A stretch of DNA of 54,940 bases, taken from the IMG/VR virus record IMGVR_UViG_3300006923_000028, positions 1-54,940 of that record. One strand, 5' to 3'. A model generated the notes under the pieces. That model was not told the origin of the DNA. It was given only the letters and a program-made list of their open reading frames with translations, and ran no database searches. The DNA comes from a virus. Shown piece after piece: positions 17,001 to 25,455 of the stretch (positions within the stretch are counted from its first letter, which is position 1; each line of letters starts with the position of its first letter). The position numbers and the translations under genes were made by a program.

Positions 17001-19342
17001 AGATACCTCTTCTGCTGAAGCCCTTCAAGCTCTTGTCCTGCAACAATCCTAAGTCCACTAACTGCCTGCTCGTGTACAGCGAAGAGGTCCTTCGTGAGAG
17101 GAGAGGTGTTGGTGATTTGGTCAATATGCTGAGCAAGCTTACTCATTTCCTTTACAGACATTCCCATGTGCTTTGCTAACTGAGCTAGATTCTTATCCAT
17201 TATCTCTTCGGAACGAATCTTCAAAGTTGTTTTTGTTCCATGGAAAACCTTCATATGCTCAACAGCATCGATATCCTGCTTCACATGGAGACGTAAATAT
17301 CCTTCATGGGAAAGCGTTGCCCCAACAAGAGTCTCTGACACATAACTTTCACCCGCAGCTCTAATGACCTGCCCAGACTTAGTTCCTGAACCAAGGCCTA
17401 AAGCCTGACCTCGGCCTAGACTAATTCCACCTTTGGTTTCTGCAATACGTGCTCGAATAGCTTGAGCCATTTCTTCTGGGCTAAGGTTCCCAGCCGATAG
17501 CTTCTTAAGGGTTGCTTCTCCAAGAGGCAGACTAACAGGGGAGCCAGGCGCAGCAATAATATTGTAGCTCTTTGTCTTTTGAGCTCTTAAAGCTTTAGAG
17601 AAACCTTCACGAATAAAAGACTCACCATCCATCATCCCCCATCGACGCAAGATGCCTGGGATTTTGCCTGGCTGACCATCTGCCCTAATCCCATCACCCA
17701 GGACATGCAAGGTAATAGCAGAAGGAGTCACATAACCGAACCCCTTCATGAATAGGTCCTTATACGTTGCTCCAGCATTCACTGGAACAAATCTCTTGAG
17801 AGCGCTGACAGTCTTGACTGAACGACGACCTGTCCCCTTATCAAAGGCTCCCTCAATTTGAAAGCTTGGCCCCATGCCAACACTTTGGAGATGCTTAGAG
17901 TCCATAAGGTCAAGGACAAACTTCCCATCGTGTCCCTTCTTTCCCCACTCCTTGCGAGCTGTCTCTGTAGGAGTCCAGTTTAAATCTCTGACAAGCTGGA
18001 ACAGCCTTCGACTTCGGTCAAAGCTGTGCTGGTCTTTAAACAAGTTCAATAGATTGTGAGAAGGACCACCGGGGGCTATTCTGAAGTGAGCCATATCGAC
18101 AAACCCACCCCTGGTCAAAGTACCAGGACCAATAGCTTCTACGCTTGGGTTCTTCCTCATAAAAGCTTCCATCATGTCTGCAGTGTAGTGATCGTCTCCT
18201 AGAGCGGCTGGATCAAAGACGGTATTCCGAGCAAAGGCAGCGCGTAGCCTTTCCCCTGGAGTGGAGTGACTAGTTTCAAACTGACCAATCTTTCTCAGAT
18301 CTGAATAGAAGCCTCTATAGGACATCGCTCTGTCTGCTCCAGACATACCTCCCATCTTCACAATCTGTGCGGCTAACTTATCATTTACAGACTGATTCGA
18401 CCCAAGAACATGACCCACAGAGAAGATCGACATACCCTTAGGAGAAACAACTCGCTCTCCTGTTGGGGTTCTTTTCCCTTTGGGGCCTAGACTCTCATTC
18501 CCAAAGATAAACCTAAACTCTCGCTTGCTTCCTTTATACTTCACATTGAGTTCGCGGAAGGTAGAGCCATCTCTTCCTGTTAGCTTATGCATCGTCATGT
18601 GAGCATTAACCTTAGCTAGTCCAGCACTTCTTCTCCATCCCTTAAAGCTTGCAACCTCTTCTCTTTCAAAGAAGTCAGGAACCTTCATCTCGCTACCAGC
18701 ACCAAGGAAGCCCATGTTGCTATAGAAGCTACTAAGCCCATGCTTCTCCCAAAACATTCCAGTGCCAATAATCTGTCCACCCTTAGCTACACCTCCCCTG
18801 CGGGGACCGTGTTGTCCTTTAATGTCGATATACTTACTGGGATCAAGCATCTGCCACTTCTTCCAGAGAATGCTTGCATCACTACTGGACATTCCGGAAA
18901 CAATTCCCTGCATTCGAGAAGCATAGGCAGTACGGTCTCCACTTGATCCTAGGGCTTGCTTGGACATTGACTGTGCTTCAAAGAGCGCCTGAAGCATGTT
19001 CTGTTTGTTAAGGCTTACTGCTGGGTCTGCAATAGCTGCTGCATAGGCAAAGGCTAGTCTCTTGGCTGAGTTGGGACCGAAGCTTCCACCCAGAGATTGC
19101 TTGAGCATTTTACGAGCATCCAGCACATTACCTGCAGCGTTCCTAGCAGCCAGACGCATACCCTTAATAGACCTAGCCGCCCTACCTGCTGCATCTGCTG
19201 CGGTAGTTCCCTGAGAAGCCTGGTTGGATTGAATGTCCCTATACACAGATAGTCCACCCAGACCCACAGCGCCCAACAATGGAGTGTAGGTGAAGACGGT
19301 GGCAAATGGGTTTCGACCCTTTCTGTTTTTATTGTCAGACAT
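14036..19342 (-). CDS. candidate single-chain virion RNA polymerase (two double-psi beta-barrel signatures)
   Basis: The 1768-residue product has a hydrophobic N-terminus (TYTPLLGAVGLGGLSVY), then matches by eye to RNA polymerase beta: MMDGESFIREGF at 570-581 (compare NYEDAILISE), then RLHVKQDIDAVEHM and HGTKTTLKI with K698, H701 and K704 (compare the catalytic-lysine segment KMAGRHGNKG). A coiled-coil-like helical region lies at about 750-950. Later come matches to beta-prime: GRMPAAYQGSIQPARI from G1290 (compare NRAPTLHRLGI) and LAPGMGMDYDADRAFV with Asp 1348, 1350 and 1352 spaced as in the Mg-binding DFDGD motif. Order and spacing fit a fused beta/beta-prime core, with about 20 extra residues inside the second barrel. 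The C-terminus is basic (YRRRRPGANIRTR). Single-chain polymerases are known from SP-beta YonO and crAss-like phages, where the enzyme is packaged. The position between the tape-measure-like and hub genes suggests packaging and ejection. The assignment rests on motifs, not on a search. Confidence 0.7.
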   Translation of the reverse strand: MSDNKNRKGRNPFATVFTYTPLLGAVGLGGLSVYRDIQSNQASQGTTAADAAGRAARSIKGMRLAARNAAGNVLDARKMLKQSLGGSFGPNSAKRLAFAYAAAIADPAVSLNKQNMLQALFEAQSMSKQALGSSGDRTAYASRMQGIVSGMSSSDASILWKKWQMLDPSKYIDIKGQHGPRRGGVAKGGQIIGTGMFWEKHGLSSFYSNMGFLGAGSEMKVPDFFEREEVASFKGWRRSAGLAKVNAHMTMHKLTGRDGSTFRELNVKYKGSKREFRFIFGNESLGPKGKRTPTGERVVSPKGMSIFSVGHVLGSNQSVNDKLAAQIVKMGGMSGADRAMSYRGFYSDLRKIGQFETSHSTPGERLRAAFARNTVFDPAALGDDHYTADMMEAFMRKNPSVEAIGPGTLTRGGFVDMAHFRIAPGGPSHNLLNLFKDQHSFDRSRRLFQLVRDLNWTPTETARKEWGKKGHDGKFVLDLMDSKHLQSVGMGPSFQIEGAFDKGTGRRSVKTVSALKRFVPVNAGATYKDLFMKGFGYVTPSAITLHVLGDGIRADGQPGKIPGILRRWGMMDGESFIREGFSKALRAQKTKSYNIIAAPGSPVSLPLGEATLKKLSAGNLSPEEMAQAIRARIAETKGGISLGRGQALGLGSGTKSGQVIRAAGESYVSETLVGATLSHEGYLRLHVKQDIDAVEHMKVFHGTKTTLKIRSEEIMDKNLAQLAKHMGMSVKEMSKLAQHIDQITNTSPLTKDLFAVHEQAVSGLRIVAGQELEGLQQKRYLDNSKAAEDLLKLKGKILNLEKKIGLKHPELNKLRKDYKKARAMLGKLSSAPIESFDVQKTLAAVDKKRGLEKRLIDYGSPASWRADLAAARGSLDKLNATLGETPQMLRLKQFLAQDQGKLYDTTRKTLNAAGQEVPDILRAVAEKAKFLGLGRSESIGLVFGGGSIFYGGKQGSPEAVAAYESMLTGVFKDSGHVAGLARLKMAIGGSSQFIGDFPHLAQGRMGSVEARNFDMLLSKQIMSGGENLTEALVRDIYGSTSSAATIDDFNAIGKMLWSMTGDATQIDESLPRVKFASQSLADITQEDWFRGRGAVVEMPKEMHGALKARGMSTSWHVPGMQSVSAELGAEIRTAGYARAQGGELQEKAYRNQVKKMFQLLAPDGYEDLDMDTRLARIMSGHEQSGMAGVVGLYQSAKRSLTKNKLGAGSSYAQVAGLPAISDILEDSMIGAREGINTRVGMDLADGNTAFISQKLAKRLVGEMEDAGTLPSKLEKGAFLRGEASWSGIVGRMPAAYQGSIQPARIAVYTGGSSKDQEIIKIAQRLVSVTVNGVKSDYELGLAPGMGMDYDADRAFVKLMTDPDGVRMMRRKGAMEKIARQYDYAMVWQKKVNKDVFDSMIDYGQRKGYSQEAVSDLRIQQSKKLFYGKDVGRVSRTLEEVKYAMLLEDMPEQQRSKIYSILSAVEETATLKSRHLPEAMNVGDELIKALYGPQGSTKAQMDTGRFIGVMEDIFMGKGNIRSGYNIEIGGKSQRFAWGEADRKALMTVMANYQNEEGGIKRRVFNLSRAKRNMSLDDTLKAARYAIEHGMAGEDQLARAVSTVNRQSTMAGFVEEMLGKINVSTKELGKHKRTLGTAAIIGLAGTALMQGVMGGPGYGGAPLGDEAGLDPRLLQHIQDGSMLNMPAANITPQGVAPQSAMPGRSGVTHSPTARVTSTGTTSRARTGANMQSSEMDRAISEYRRRRPGANIRTRINDNRRPLYPSAIDHY

Positions 19343-19344
19343 TC

Positions 19345-22300
19345 TTATAGGCCATATCTCTTACGGAACTGATCTTCCTCGCCCATGCGAGAGTCGTTTA
19401 CTTCAAGATCAAGTGTGTGGCTTGGGTTAGCTGAAGAGTAGCTAATGGTCCTCATGTTAGTAGAGCTGAAACCATTGGCCCCAAAAGCTAAGTGACCCAA
19501 GTCTCGGTCATTGGTGGGCTCAAAGTAATTTCCCTGAGCAATCACCTCATCTGTTAGATAAGGTTTTCTAGAGAGAAGACGCGACTGGCTTTCCCACATT
19601 CCATAATCATGGATGTCTTTCCCTTGTTGCTGAACAACCCTTAGTTTAACATCTTCAAGGTCAACAGCAGGGTTAAAGCCAACCCAATCTACAGCAGGCA
19701 TCGTGTCACCAAGCTCAGCCTCAGTACGCTGCAGCTTTTCGAAGTCGCCAAACGACATCCAGCTAGGGGCTTCCTTTTCATATCTCGAATATCTGGCTGT
19801 GCTGAAATCTTCTCCAGCAGTAGAGCCCCAGTCTTGAACAAGCCGACCTAGCTTTTCATCTCCTGTTCTAAGATAGTCAGCCTTAAGCCATTGTGCCTCA
19901 TAAATGCGATGGAGAGACTCGGGTACTAAATCAAGGATTTCCTTTCGTCTTCGCTCGCTAGTGGTGCTAGCAAACGCCTCGAAGAAGTCTTGTTCCTCAC
20001 GAGGCAAAGCAGCTTTCACAGCTGCAAGTCTATCAAATGGGTTGACTCCAGTTACCGTCTTACTGGCAAGCTTCTCGTAAAGAGAAGCGTTCCGTGTATC
20101 TCCAGCTTCATGGGCCTGCTCTTCAAGCATCTTCCATTTATAGTATTCAAGCTTATCGTAGTGGTCATTGAATCCACGAATCGTCTTAATGTGTCCAGGG
20201 ATGGCATCTACACCGAACCAGTCATGGAGGGTCTGGTTAATGAATGGTCTGAACCAATCACGCCACATTTCCTTAAGTCCCCAGAAAGCGAACCGAGTAC
20301 CATACACAACAGTGTCTTCATACTCTGAGATTGGGTCAAGATACTTGAACAACTTTTCGACAGGGCGGAAGCCAAGAGGGATAATCTTAGAGGGACCAGA
20401 GAAGACATCATGGATAACTTCATTGAAGCCCTTCCATGCCATGCCTGCTGCTCTGCCAACTAGCCCACGTCGCTTGGTGTTCTCGTTAAGAGCTGGAAGA
20501 TAGCTTTGCCATTCTCTCTTAGCTCTCTTCTGCTGCATGCGAGACTCTGCTGCTTGAACAAACTTAAGAGCCTCTTCTCCAAACTGTCCCTGAGCTGTAC
20601 GGAACTTGACTGCTCTCTGAACTTCTCTGAATTCCTGAGACCATGCAGCAACATCACCAAGAACGGCATACTTGTAAACTAGCGGCCAACTTTCCGGATC
20701 CTTTCCTTCTAGTTCGGGGTGCAAGGCAGCGTAACCCTTGCCAGGTAGTCGATACTCTCCACCCGCTACATTGCTATAGGGATCACCGAAGCGTAGTTCT
20801 TCGGGCATCCAGCTAGGCATGTTGTTAGGGATGGGGTTGTACTGCTGTATGGAACTAAGAGGACGGGGGAAGAATCGACGGATTGGCTCAGACAAGAATC
20901 CAAAACCACCTAGGTTCTGTTCCCAGTAACGCCTAGTCCATGAGTCAATAGCATTCGCTGACTGGAGCTGTGAGCCTTGAGTTCCTGGTACGTCTACTCC
21001 AGCAAGATGCTTACCAACCTCTCCCAAAGTGAAACCCCACAGACCGGGGCCTTCAACAAGGTTCTGATAAAAGAACTGACCCAGTCGACGTTTCCCGCTA
21101 TAGGGACTGTCTGGAGTTCCTGGCTGCAGGCCACCCAGAGAATAGGCTGGCTGAATCTCCAGGGAGTTAGAGATGTGCTTCAGCTCTAGGCTACCTGTTT
21201 CTCTGTTAACTCGAGCCCACTCTCCTACATGCATTAAGCGAGCTGGCTTAATCAGCTTGCCAATAGGATCGAGGAAGAGCTTAGCGAAAGGAACCTCTTC
21301 AAAGGCCTGCCCAGTAATTGGGTATGGCCTATCTTTATAGTTTCTTTCTTCTAGCTCATAGGTAAAGTGCTTACGATAGAACTTGCCAATAGGAGAGTGC
21401 CACGCACCACCAACAGGGTTCCAGAAATCAAAGTCTTCGTCTTCACCCCATACGGACTTCTCAATAGCTCTCGACTTAGACAACGCCAACCAGTGAGGCT
21501 TGAAGTGACTAATAGCGCCACCTTCCCAAGCAGTACCACCGCCTTCCCACCATCTACCCTTACGGACTGGCTGAAGCTTTCGTCCTTCATAGATCGCACT
21601 TAACTCTTCAGTAGTCTCAGACGTAGCAAGCTTTCCGGCAAGCACCGACCAAGCAGCAGCAGCTGTGACGAATCGCATACCCCAAGATGAGCCAAAGGGA
21701 AGACTCCACTGTTTGATGTTCTTTATTCCACCAGCACGCCAGAACTTGTCACCTAGCTCAGAGCGAGCAATGACTCTCTTAGGGTTAGCCCCAGCCCATG
21801 CAGCTTGAACCTGAAGCCCCATTCTCTTCCAGGGGTTCTCTTCTCCTACAATCCTAGTAGCCCAACTGATGTCGTGGTTGATTTGCTTGGTCATCCACTT
21901 CGGGATCTCTCCACCCTGGATGCCTTCTGTTACCGAGTGTCTCCAGGCAGAGCGTTTGGAGATTTCGTTAATAGCATAGACCGAGTCACGCATACGCTGC
22001 TGACCCTTACTAAGGACAGCTCCGCCGGACTTCTTAGACTCATTAACTAATCCACGTTCATTATAGATGTTCCAGAACTGAGTAGCATACGTTCCAGTGC
22101 TAGCATGAATTCGCTGAAGGATTGTTCCACCCTTCATACTTGGACGCATTTCCTTACGAAGCATACGGTCTAGGACATGACCAACTCCCACACCAATAAT
22201 ACCCATACCAATAGCTGTTGAGCTATCAGTGGAGCCTGGCATGTTGGTTTCAAACCATCTTCTCCAGCCACTACCAATGAACGGGACGGGGCTGAGGGCA

Positions 22301-23586
22301 TTCGTAACTGTTGATCGAAGCTTGTTTGCAATAGCTCCAACGTTTCCGAATCCAGCGAACAAGCCATCCCTGAAGGGAGGAAGCAGACTACCTACTGCAC
22401 CAATAGCAGCTCCGCGACCAATGTGAGACCACTTCTTTCCAAAGATGCTTCCAAAGTAAGCGCCAGTAATACCAAAGGCAGCTGCTCCACCGACAGTATC
22501 ATGCTGCTTTGCCCAGCTTGCAGAACTTAGGAGAAGCCCAGCCATGCCGACAGTCCCCGCCTTGCGGGCATACATGAATGAGTTCTTTAGGAAGCTTCCT
22601 TCTTTTCCATAAAGCTTAAAGGGTAGCTGTCCACCAATGTCTGACAGGATAGGGATCTGCTGCCAAATAGTACGGATAAGCTCGTTGAGCCGACCACTAC
22701 CAGCAGCCCCTACTAGGCGTCCCATATGGATAGCGGTGTCTGCTGGGCCTGCCCCTGTTACTGTGGGGATGTGTATTGGCAAGAACTCTAAGTTTCTACC
22801 AACAGCCTTAATGGCATCGTCCTCCATAGCAGAACCAACATGGTAACCAATACCAGCACGAACCTTGGAAATCTTCATCTCCTGTCCTGCAGTAGCTACT
22901 AGGCTGGGGGCTGTCTTGTGACTGTAGGCTTTGGAAGAAGCTTCACCGCTTCCATACTTCTGGCGTTCCCAATCTGCCTGAACCCTAGCCAACAGGTCTG
23001 GATTCTTAATAGCAAGATCAGCCTGGATCATTCGCTGAAGCTCTCTAGCTCTACCGCGCTGACCCAACACTAGACGGTCTTGAACGAGCTCTCCTGACTT
23101 TGCGTTATAGGCTTTGTAGAAGACACTGTCTGCGGATTCTCTCTCAAGCCTTAGCCCGTGCTGTCCTGCATCAATAAGCTTATGGGGCTCTACCCCCATT
23201 ACCGAAGCCATCACCTCGCGGATGAACTTGTTCCCTCCATCAATGTTAAAAGCTTCAGGGGGCAAGAATGGCTTGAAGAGCTTCCCAGTAGCCTCCATAA
23301 TCCGCTCATGATCAACAAACGGAGACACCATAAATGGTAGTCTGAAGGTAGCCATCATGCCACCAGGCAGGACGAATCTCTCAGCTACTTGAAGGGTTCT
23401 GTAGGCTTTCGTAAAGCCTCGCTCTCCGCCATGGCGGAGCATCCCTACCCCAAAAACACCAGCGCCCACAGCAGCGCCAGTAGCCCAACCAAAGAGCTGC
23501 CTTCCTGTGGAAGGCTGTGTTAGCTCATCTTGGCGTTGGCTACTCCACGTTGTGTGCGGGCCGGAGTTTGAGTACAGATTGGACAT
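19345..23586 (-). CDS. large hydrophobic virion protein, candidate tape measure or ejection protein
   Basis: The 1413-residue protein is encoded directly after two tail-chaperone-like genes, the standard place of a tape measure protein. Several Gly/Ala-rich hydrophobic stretches are visible: residues about 33-52 (WATGAAVGAGVFGVGML), about 340-400, about 455-475 (IGMGIIGVGVGHVL) and about 635-650. The C-terminal third is polar, helical and Trp/Tyr-rich. It lacks the long uniform coiled coil and peptide repeats of typical tape measures. It could therefore be a membrane-penetrating ejection protein acting with the adjacent polymerase-like protein. The stop of this gene is two bases from the next start. 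No enzymatic motif was found. Confidence 0.55.
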   Translation of the reverse strand: MSNLYSNSGPHTTWSSQRQDELTQPSTGRQLFGWATGAAVGAGVFGVGMLRHGGERGFTKAYRTLQVAERFVLPGGMMATFRLPFMVSPFVDHERIMEATGKLFKPFLPPEAFNIDGGNKFIREVMASVMGVEPHKLIDAGQHGLRLERESADSVFYKAYNAKSGELVQDRLVLGQRGRARELQRMIQADLAIKNPDLLARVQADWERQKYGSGEASSKAYSHKTAPSLVATAGQEMKISKVRAGIGYHVGSAMEDDAIKAVGRNLEFLPIHIPTVTGAGPADTAIHMGRLVGAAGSGRLNELIRTIWQQIPILSDIGGQLPFKLYGKEGSFLKNSFMYARKAGTVGMAGLLLSSASWAKQHDTVGGAAAFGITGAYFGSIFGKKWSHIGRGAAIGAVGSLLPPFRDGLFAGFGNVGAIANKLRSTVTNALSPVPFIGSGWRRWFETNMPGSTDSSTAIGMGIIGVGVGHVLDRMLRKEMRPSMKGGTILQRIHASTGTYATQFWNIYNERGLVNESKKSGGAVLSKGQQRMRDSVYAINEISKRSAWRHSVTEGIQGGEIPKWMTKQINHDISWATRIVGEENPWKRMGLQVQAAWAGANPKRVIARSELGDKFWRAGGIKNIKQWSLPFGSSWGMRFVTAAAAWSVLAGKLATSETTEELSAIYEGRKLQPVRKGRWWEGGGTAWEGGAISHFKPHWLALSKSRAIEKSVWGEDEDFDFWNPVGGAWHSPIGKFYRKHFTYELEERNYKDRPYPITGQAFEEVPFAKLFLDPIGKLIKPARLMHVGEWARVNRETGSLELKHISNSLEIQPAYSLGGLQPGTPDSPYSGKRRLGQFFYQNLVEGPGLWGFTLGEVGKHLAGVDVPGTQGSQLQSANAIDSWTRRYWEQNLGGFGFLSEPIRRFFPRPLSSIQQYNPIPNNMPSWMPEELRFGDPYSNVAGGEYRLPGKGYAALHPELEGKDPESWPLVYKYAVLGDVAAWSQEFREVQRAVKFRTAQGQFGEEALKFVQAAESRMQQKRAKREWQSYLPALNENTKRRGLVGRAAGMAWKGFNEVIHDVFSGPSKIIPLGFRPVEKLFKYLDPISEYEDTVVYGTRFAFWGLKEMWRDWFRPFINQTLHDWFGVDAIPGHIKTIRGFNDHYDKLEYYKWKMLEEQAHEAGDTRNASLYEKLASKTVTGVNPFDRLAAVKAALPREEQDFFEAFASTTSERRRKEILDLVPESLHRIYEAQWLKADYLRTGDEKLGRLVQDWGSTAGEDFSTARYSRYEKEAPSWMSFGDFEKLQRTEAELGDTMPAVDWVGFNPAVDLEDVKLRVVQQQGKDIHDYGMWESQSRLLSRKPYLTDEVIAQGNYFEPTNDRDLGHLAFGANGFSSTNMRTISYSSANPSHTLDLEVNDSRMGEEDQFRKRYGL

Positions 23587-23588
23587 GG

Positions 23589-24203
23589 TTATTCTCTAAG
23601 GGCTTTCTGTGCTTGCGCAATTTCTTCAGCGCTTACAACCCCATAACCAGTCTTTTGATTAATTTGCCTTGTGGTTCCGTCAGGATTTACTCCAACGGCA
23701 GGTGCTCCCTCCTCTAGGGAGTAGATAATGGCAGGCTCTGAGATCAATCCTTGATCAAGAAGAACACCTTCTGCCTGAGTAAACACCTGGATTATTTCGG
23801 GGAACGTAAGCTCATCAAGCTTATCCATAGTATACCCTGAAAAGACTCTGCAGATAGTTGTCTTCATCATTAGGTCTATTTGCTGTGACTTAGTTCTGCA
23901 AGTCACAAGCATGGCGTTCTGATAGTTAGTGTCTCCAGGAGAAGACAGCTCTACGATGAGTAAGGCTACTGTCTGGACAATACCTGCTTCGAGAGTCTCT
24001 CGATAATCTTTGTAGTAGTCTTCGCTGACACACTTATCAAACAAATAATCAAACAGCACCCAATCATCAACATCCTCTGAATCCAGAGCGGAGCTGATGA
24101 CTTTATATTCTCCATAGTTCAGAAGCCGAAAAGGGATCACACGACTATCAAAAAGCTGAAAGCCATAGAGATCCCCTTTGGCCCCAATCCTGTAATCAAG
24201 CAT
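23589..24203 (-). CDS. tail assembly chaperone-like protein 2
   Basis: The 204-residue product lies between the tube genes and the putative tape measure, where tail assembly chaperones are encoded. Its core has VIPFRLLNYGEYKVISSALDSE, which resembles the YVWRYLELGEWRDIQSGL block of the neighbouring gene, so the two may be paralogues. The remainder is helical with a conserved-looking TFPEIIQVFTQAEG segment, and the C-terminus is probably disordered. A TAGGA ribosome site precedes the ATG. The role rests on position and this similarity. Confidence 0.6.
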   Translation of the reverse strand: MLDYRIGAKGDLYGFQLFDSRVIPFRLLNYGEYKVISSALDSEDVDDWVLFDYLFDKCVSEDYYKDYRETLEAGIVQTVALLIVELSSPGDTNYQNAMLVTCRTKSQQIDLMMKTTICRVFSGYTMDKLDELTFPEIIQVFTQAEGVLLDQGLISEPAIIYSLEEGAPAVGVNPDGTTRQINQKTGYGVVSAEEIAQAQKALRE

Positions 24204-24231
24204 GGGGTTTTATTATCCTAGCAGTTAAGGA

Positions 24232-24762
24232 TTATAGTCTTAGAGTCTGACGAAGGGCCTGCTCTGTTGGCATGAAGTAGCTTCCAGCCATGATAACTTC
24301 GTAAAGAAGATTCTTCAAACCTGCTGGCTGCTTGTCTGCCTTAACTGGATCTAGAATATTCTCTCGTGGCCACACGATACATCGTGCCAACACCTGAGTC
24401 TGAATCCATTCCTCAACCTTCTCTGGGTCAACGGCTGCAAGGCCTGACTGGATATCTCTCCACTCTCCCAACTCTAGATAACGCCAGACATACCAGTCGT
24501 CGTCCCTTAGGCTAAGGGCATAAATGGAAGTGTATCGTTCTCGCCATTCAGCGATTTGTTCTAGTGTTGGTCCGTCGACAAGAGACGTTAGGAGAGCCTC
24601 TGGGCCGTCCTGTACGGCCTCTTCTACTGTGGGAGTATCTGAGTCTACCTCGGGCTCGTCCAGAGCCTCCTCGGTTGTCTCAGCGGCCTCTAGTTTGGCC
24701 TCTTCTTCTCTCTGCCGCTTAGCGGCTGCTTCTTTAGCAATTCTTTGTGCTGCAGATGACAT
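24232..24762 (-). CDS. tail assembly chaperone-like protein 1
   Basis: The 176-residue product has a charged, Ala/Glu-rich N-terminus (residues 1-60, KEAAAKRQREEEAKLEA), probably disordered or coiled, then a folded part with YALSLRDDDWYVWRYLELGEW. That block resembles the next gene, which suggests a duplicated chaperone. It follows the three tube-like genes. Many phages make two chaperone forms by ribosomal frameshifting; here there are two separate genes with a 28-base spacer and no overlap. Confidence 0.6.
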   Translation of the reverse strand: MSSAAQRIAKEAAAKRQREEEAKLEAAETTEEALDEPEVDSDTPTVEEAVQDGPEALLTSLVDGPTLEQIAEWRERYTSIYALSLRDDDWYVWRYLELGEWRDIQSGLAAVDPEKVEEWIQTQVLARCIVWPRENILDPVKADKQPAGLKNLLYEVIMAGSYFMPTEQALRQTLRL

Positions 24763-24763
24763 A

Positions 24764-25453
24764 TTAGGTTACTTCCCTGCAAATAAATGGGTATTGTTCT
24801 AGGACAGGCTCACCTTCTACAGTGATCGTTTGTCCAAAACCCGTAAGTTGAACTTGGCGCAATGTGCGCACTGCGGAAAGAGTAAAGCTAGGTTGGTTAT
24901 CCTGGCTTCTCAGTTGATTACCAAACGCATCACCATAGGTGACGATAATATCGAAAGGTAGGTAGTGATCGTCTGGGCGAGCAAGGCTAGTGCTACTTAA
25001 CACATCCTGCCTAGATAGCTCGGAGCCTGCGTCTCCACCCCAGAACCTTCTTTTAAGAGTGTCTCTATCTTGACCTGCATGATCGGGGTCGCTTGGGTTT
25101 ACCAAAGCCTGGGCACTCTGTCCCAGCTTCTTTTCAAACTTGTTTGTGTAGAAGTCTGATTCTACATCAAGACCATGGGTTCGTGCGATTAAAGTTGGAA
25201 GAAACTGCGCATACTGAAAGTTAACCATGAGAAATCCAGAACACTGGACCGTTCCCCAGGCAACCCCATCCCACAGTTGGGACGCATATCCCCACACTGG
25301 TCGCTTATTTTGGACTAGAGAAAACTCTATGCCCACCGCCGTTCCGATTAGGATCTCGCGAATATAGAGGCCGATATTGGAACCAGTAAAGTAATCATAG
25401 GTAAAATGAGAGGTATCATTATTATCATATCCGCTACGGTAGGTCTTTGTCAT
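24764..25453 (-). CDS. tail tube-like protein, copy 3
   Basis: The 229-residue protein is the most divergent of three tandem tube-like proteins. It keeps the two diagnostic blocks: NKRPVWGYASQLWDG followed by GTVQCSGFLMVNF, and HYLPFDIIVTYGDAFGNQ followed by LRQVQLTGFGQTI near the C-terminus. Copies 1 and 2 have the equivalent blocks GYANPRAFSRGKRGIAGTLV and QIPPFDITL. It could be a tube initiator, tube terminator or tail completion protein built on the tube fold, with copy 1 forming the bulk tube. Confidence 0.65.
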   Translation of the reverse strand: MTKTYRSGYDNNDTSHFTYDYFTGSNIGLYIREILIGTAVGIEFSLVQNKRPVWGYASQLWDGVAWGTVQCSGFLMVNFQYAQFLPTLIARTHGLDVESDFYTNKFEKKLGQSAQALVNPSDPDHAGQDRDTLKRRFWGGDAGSELSRQDVLSSTSLARPDDHYLPFDIIVTYGDAFGNQLRSQDNQPSFTLSAVRTLRQVQLTGFGQTITVEGEPVLEQYPFICREVT

Positions 25454-25455
25454 TG

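Noticed and set aside
23589-24762. Programmed frameshift between the two chaperone-like genes
   Set aside because: The genes do not overlap, each has its own start, and no slippery sequence is visible near the first stop.
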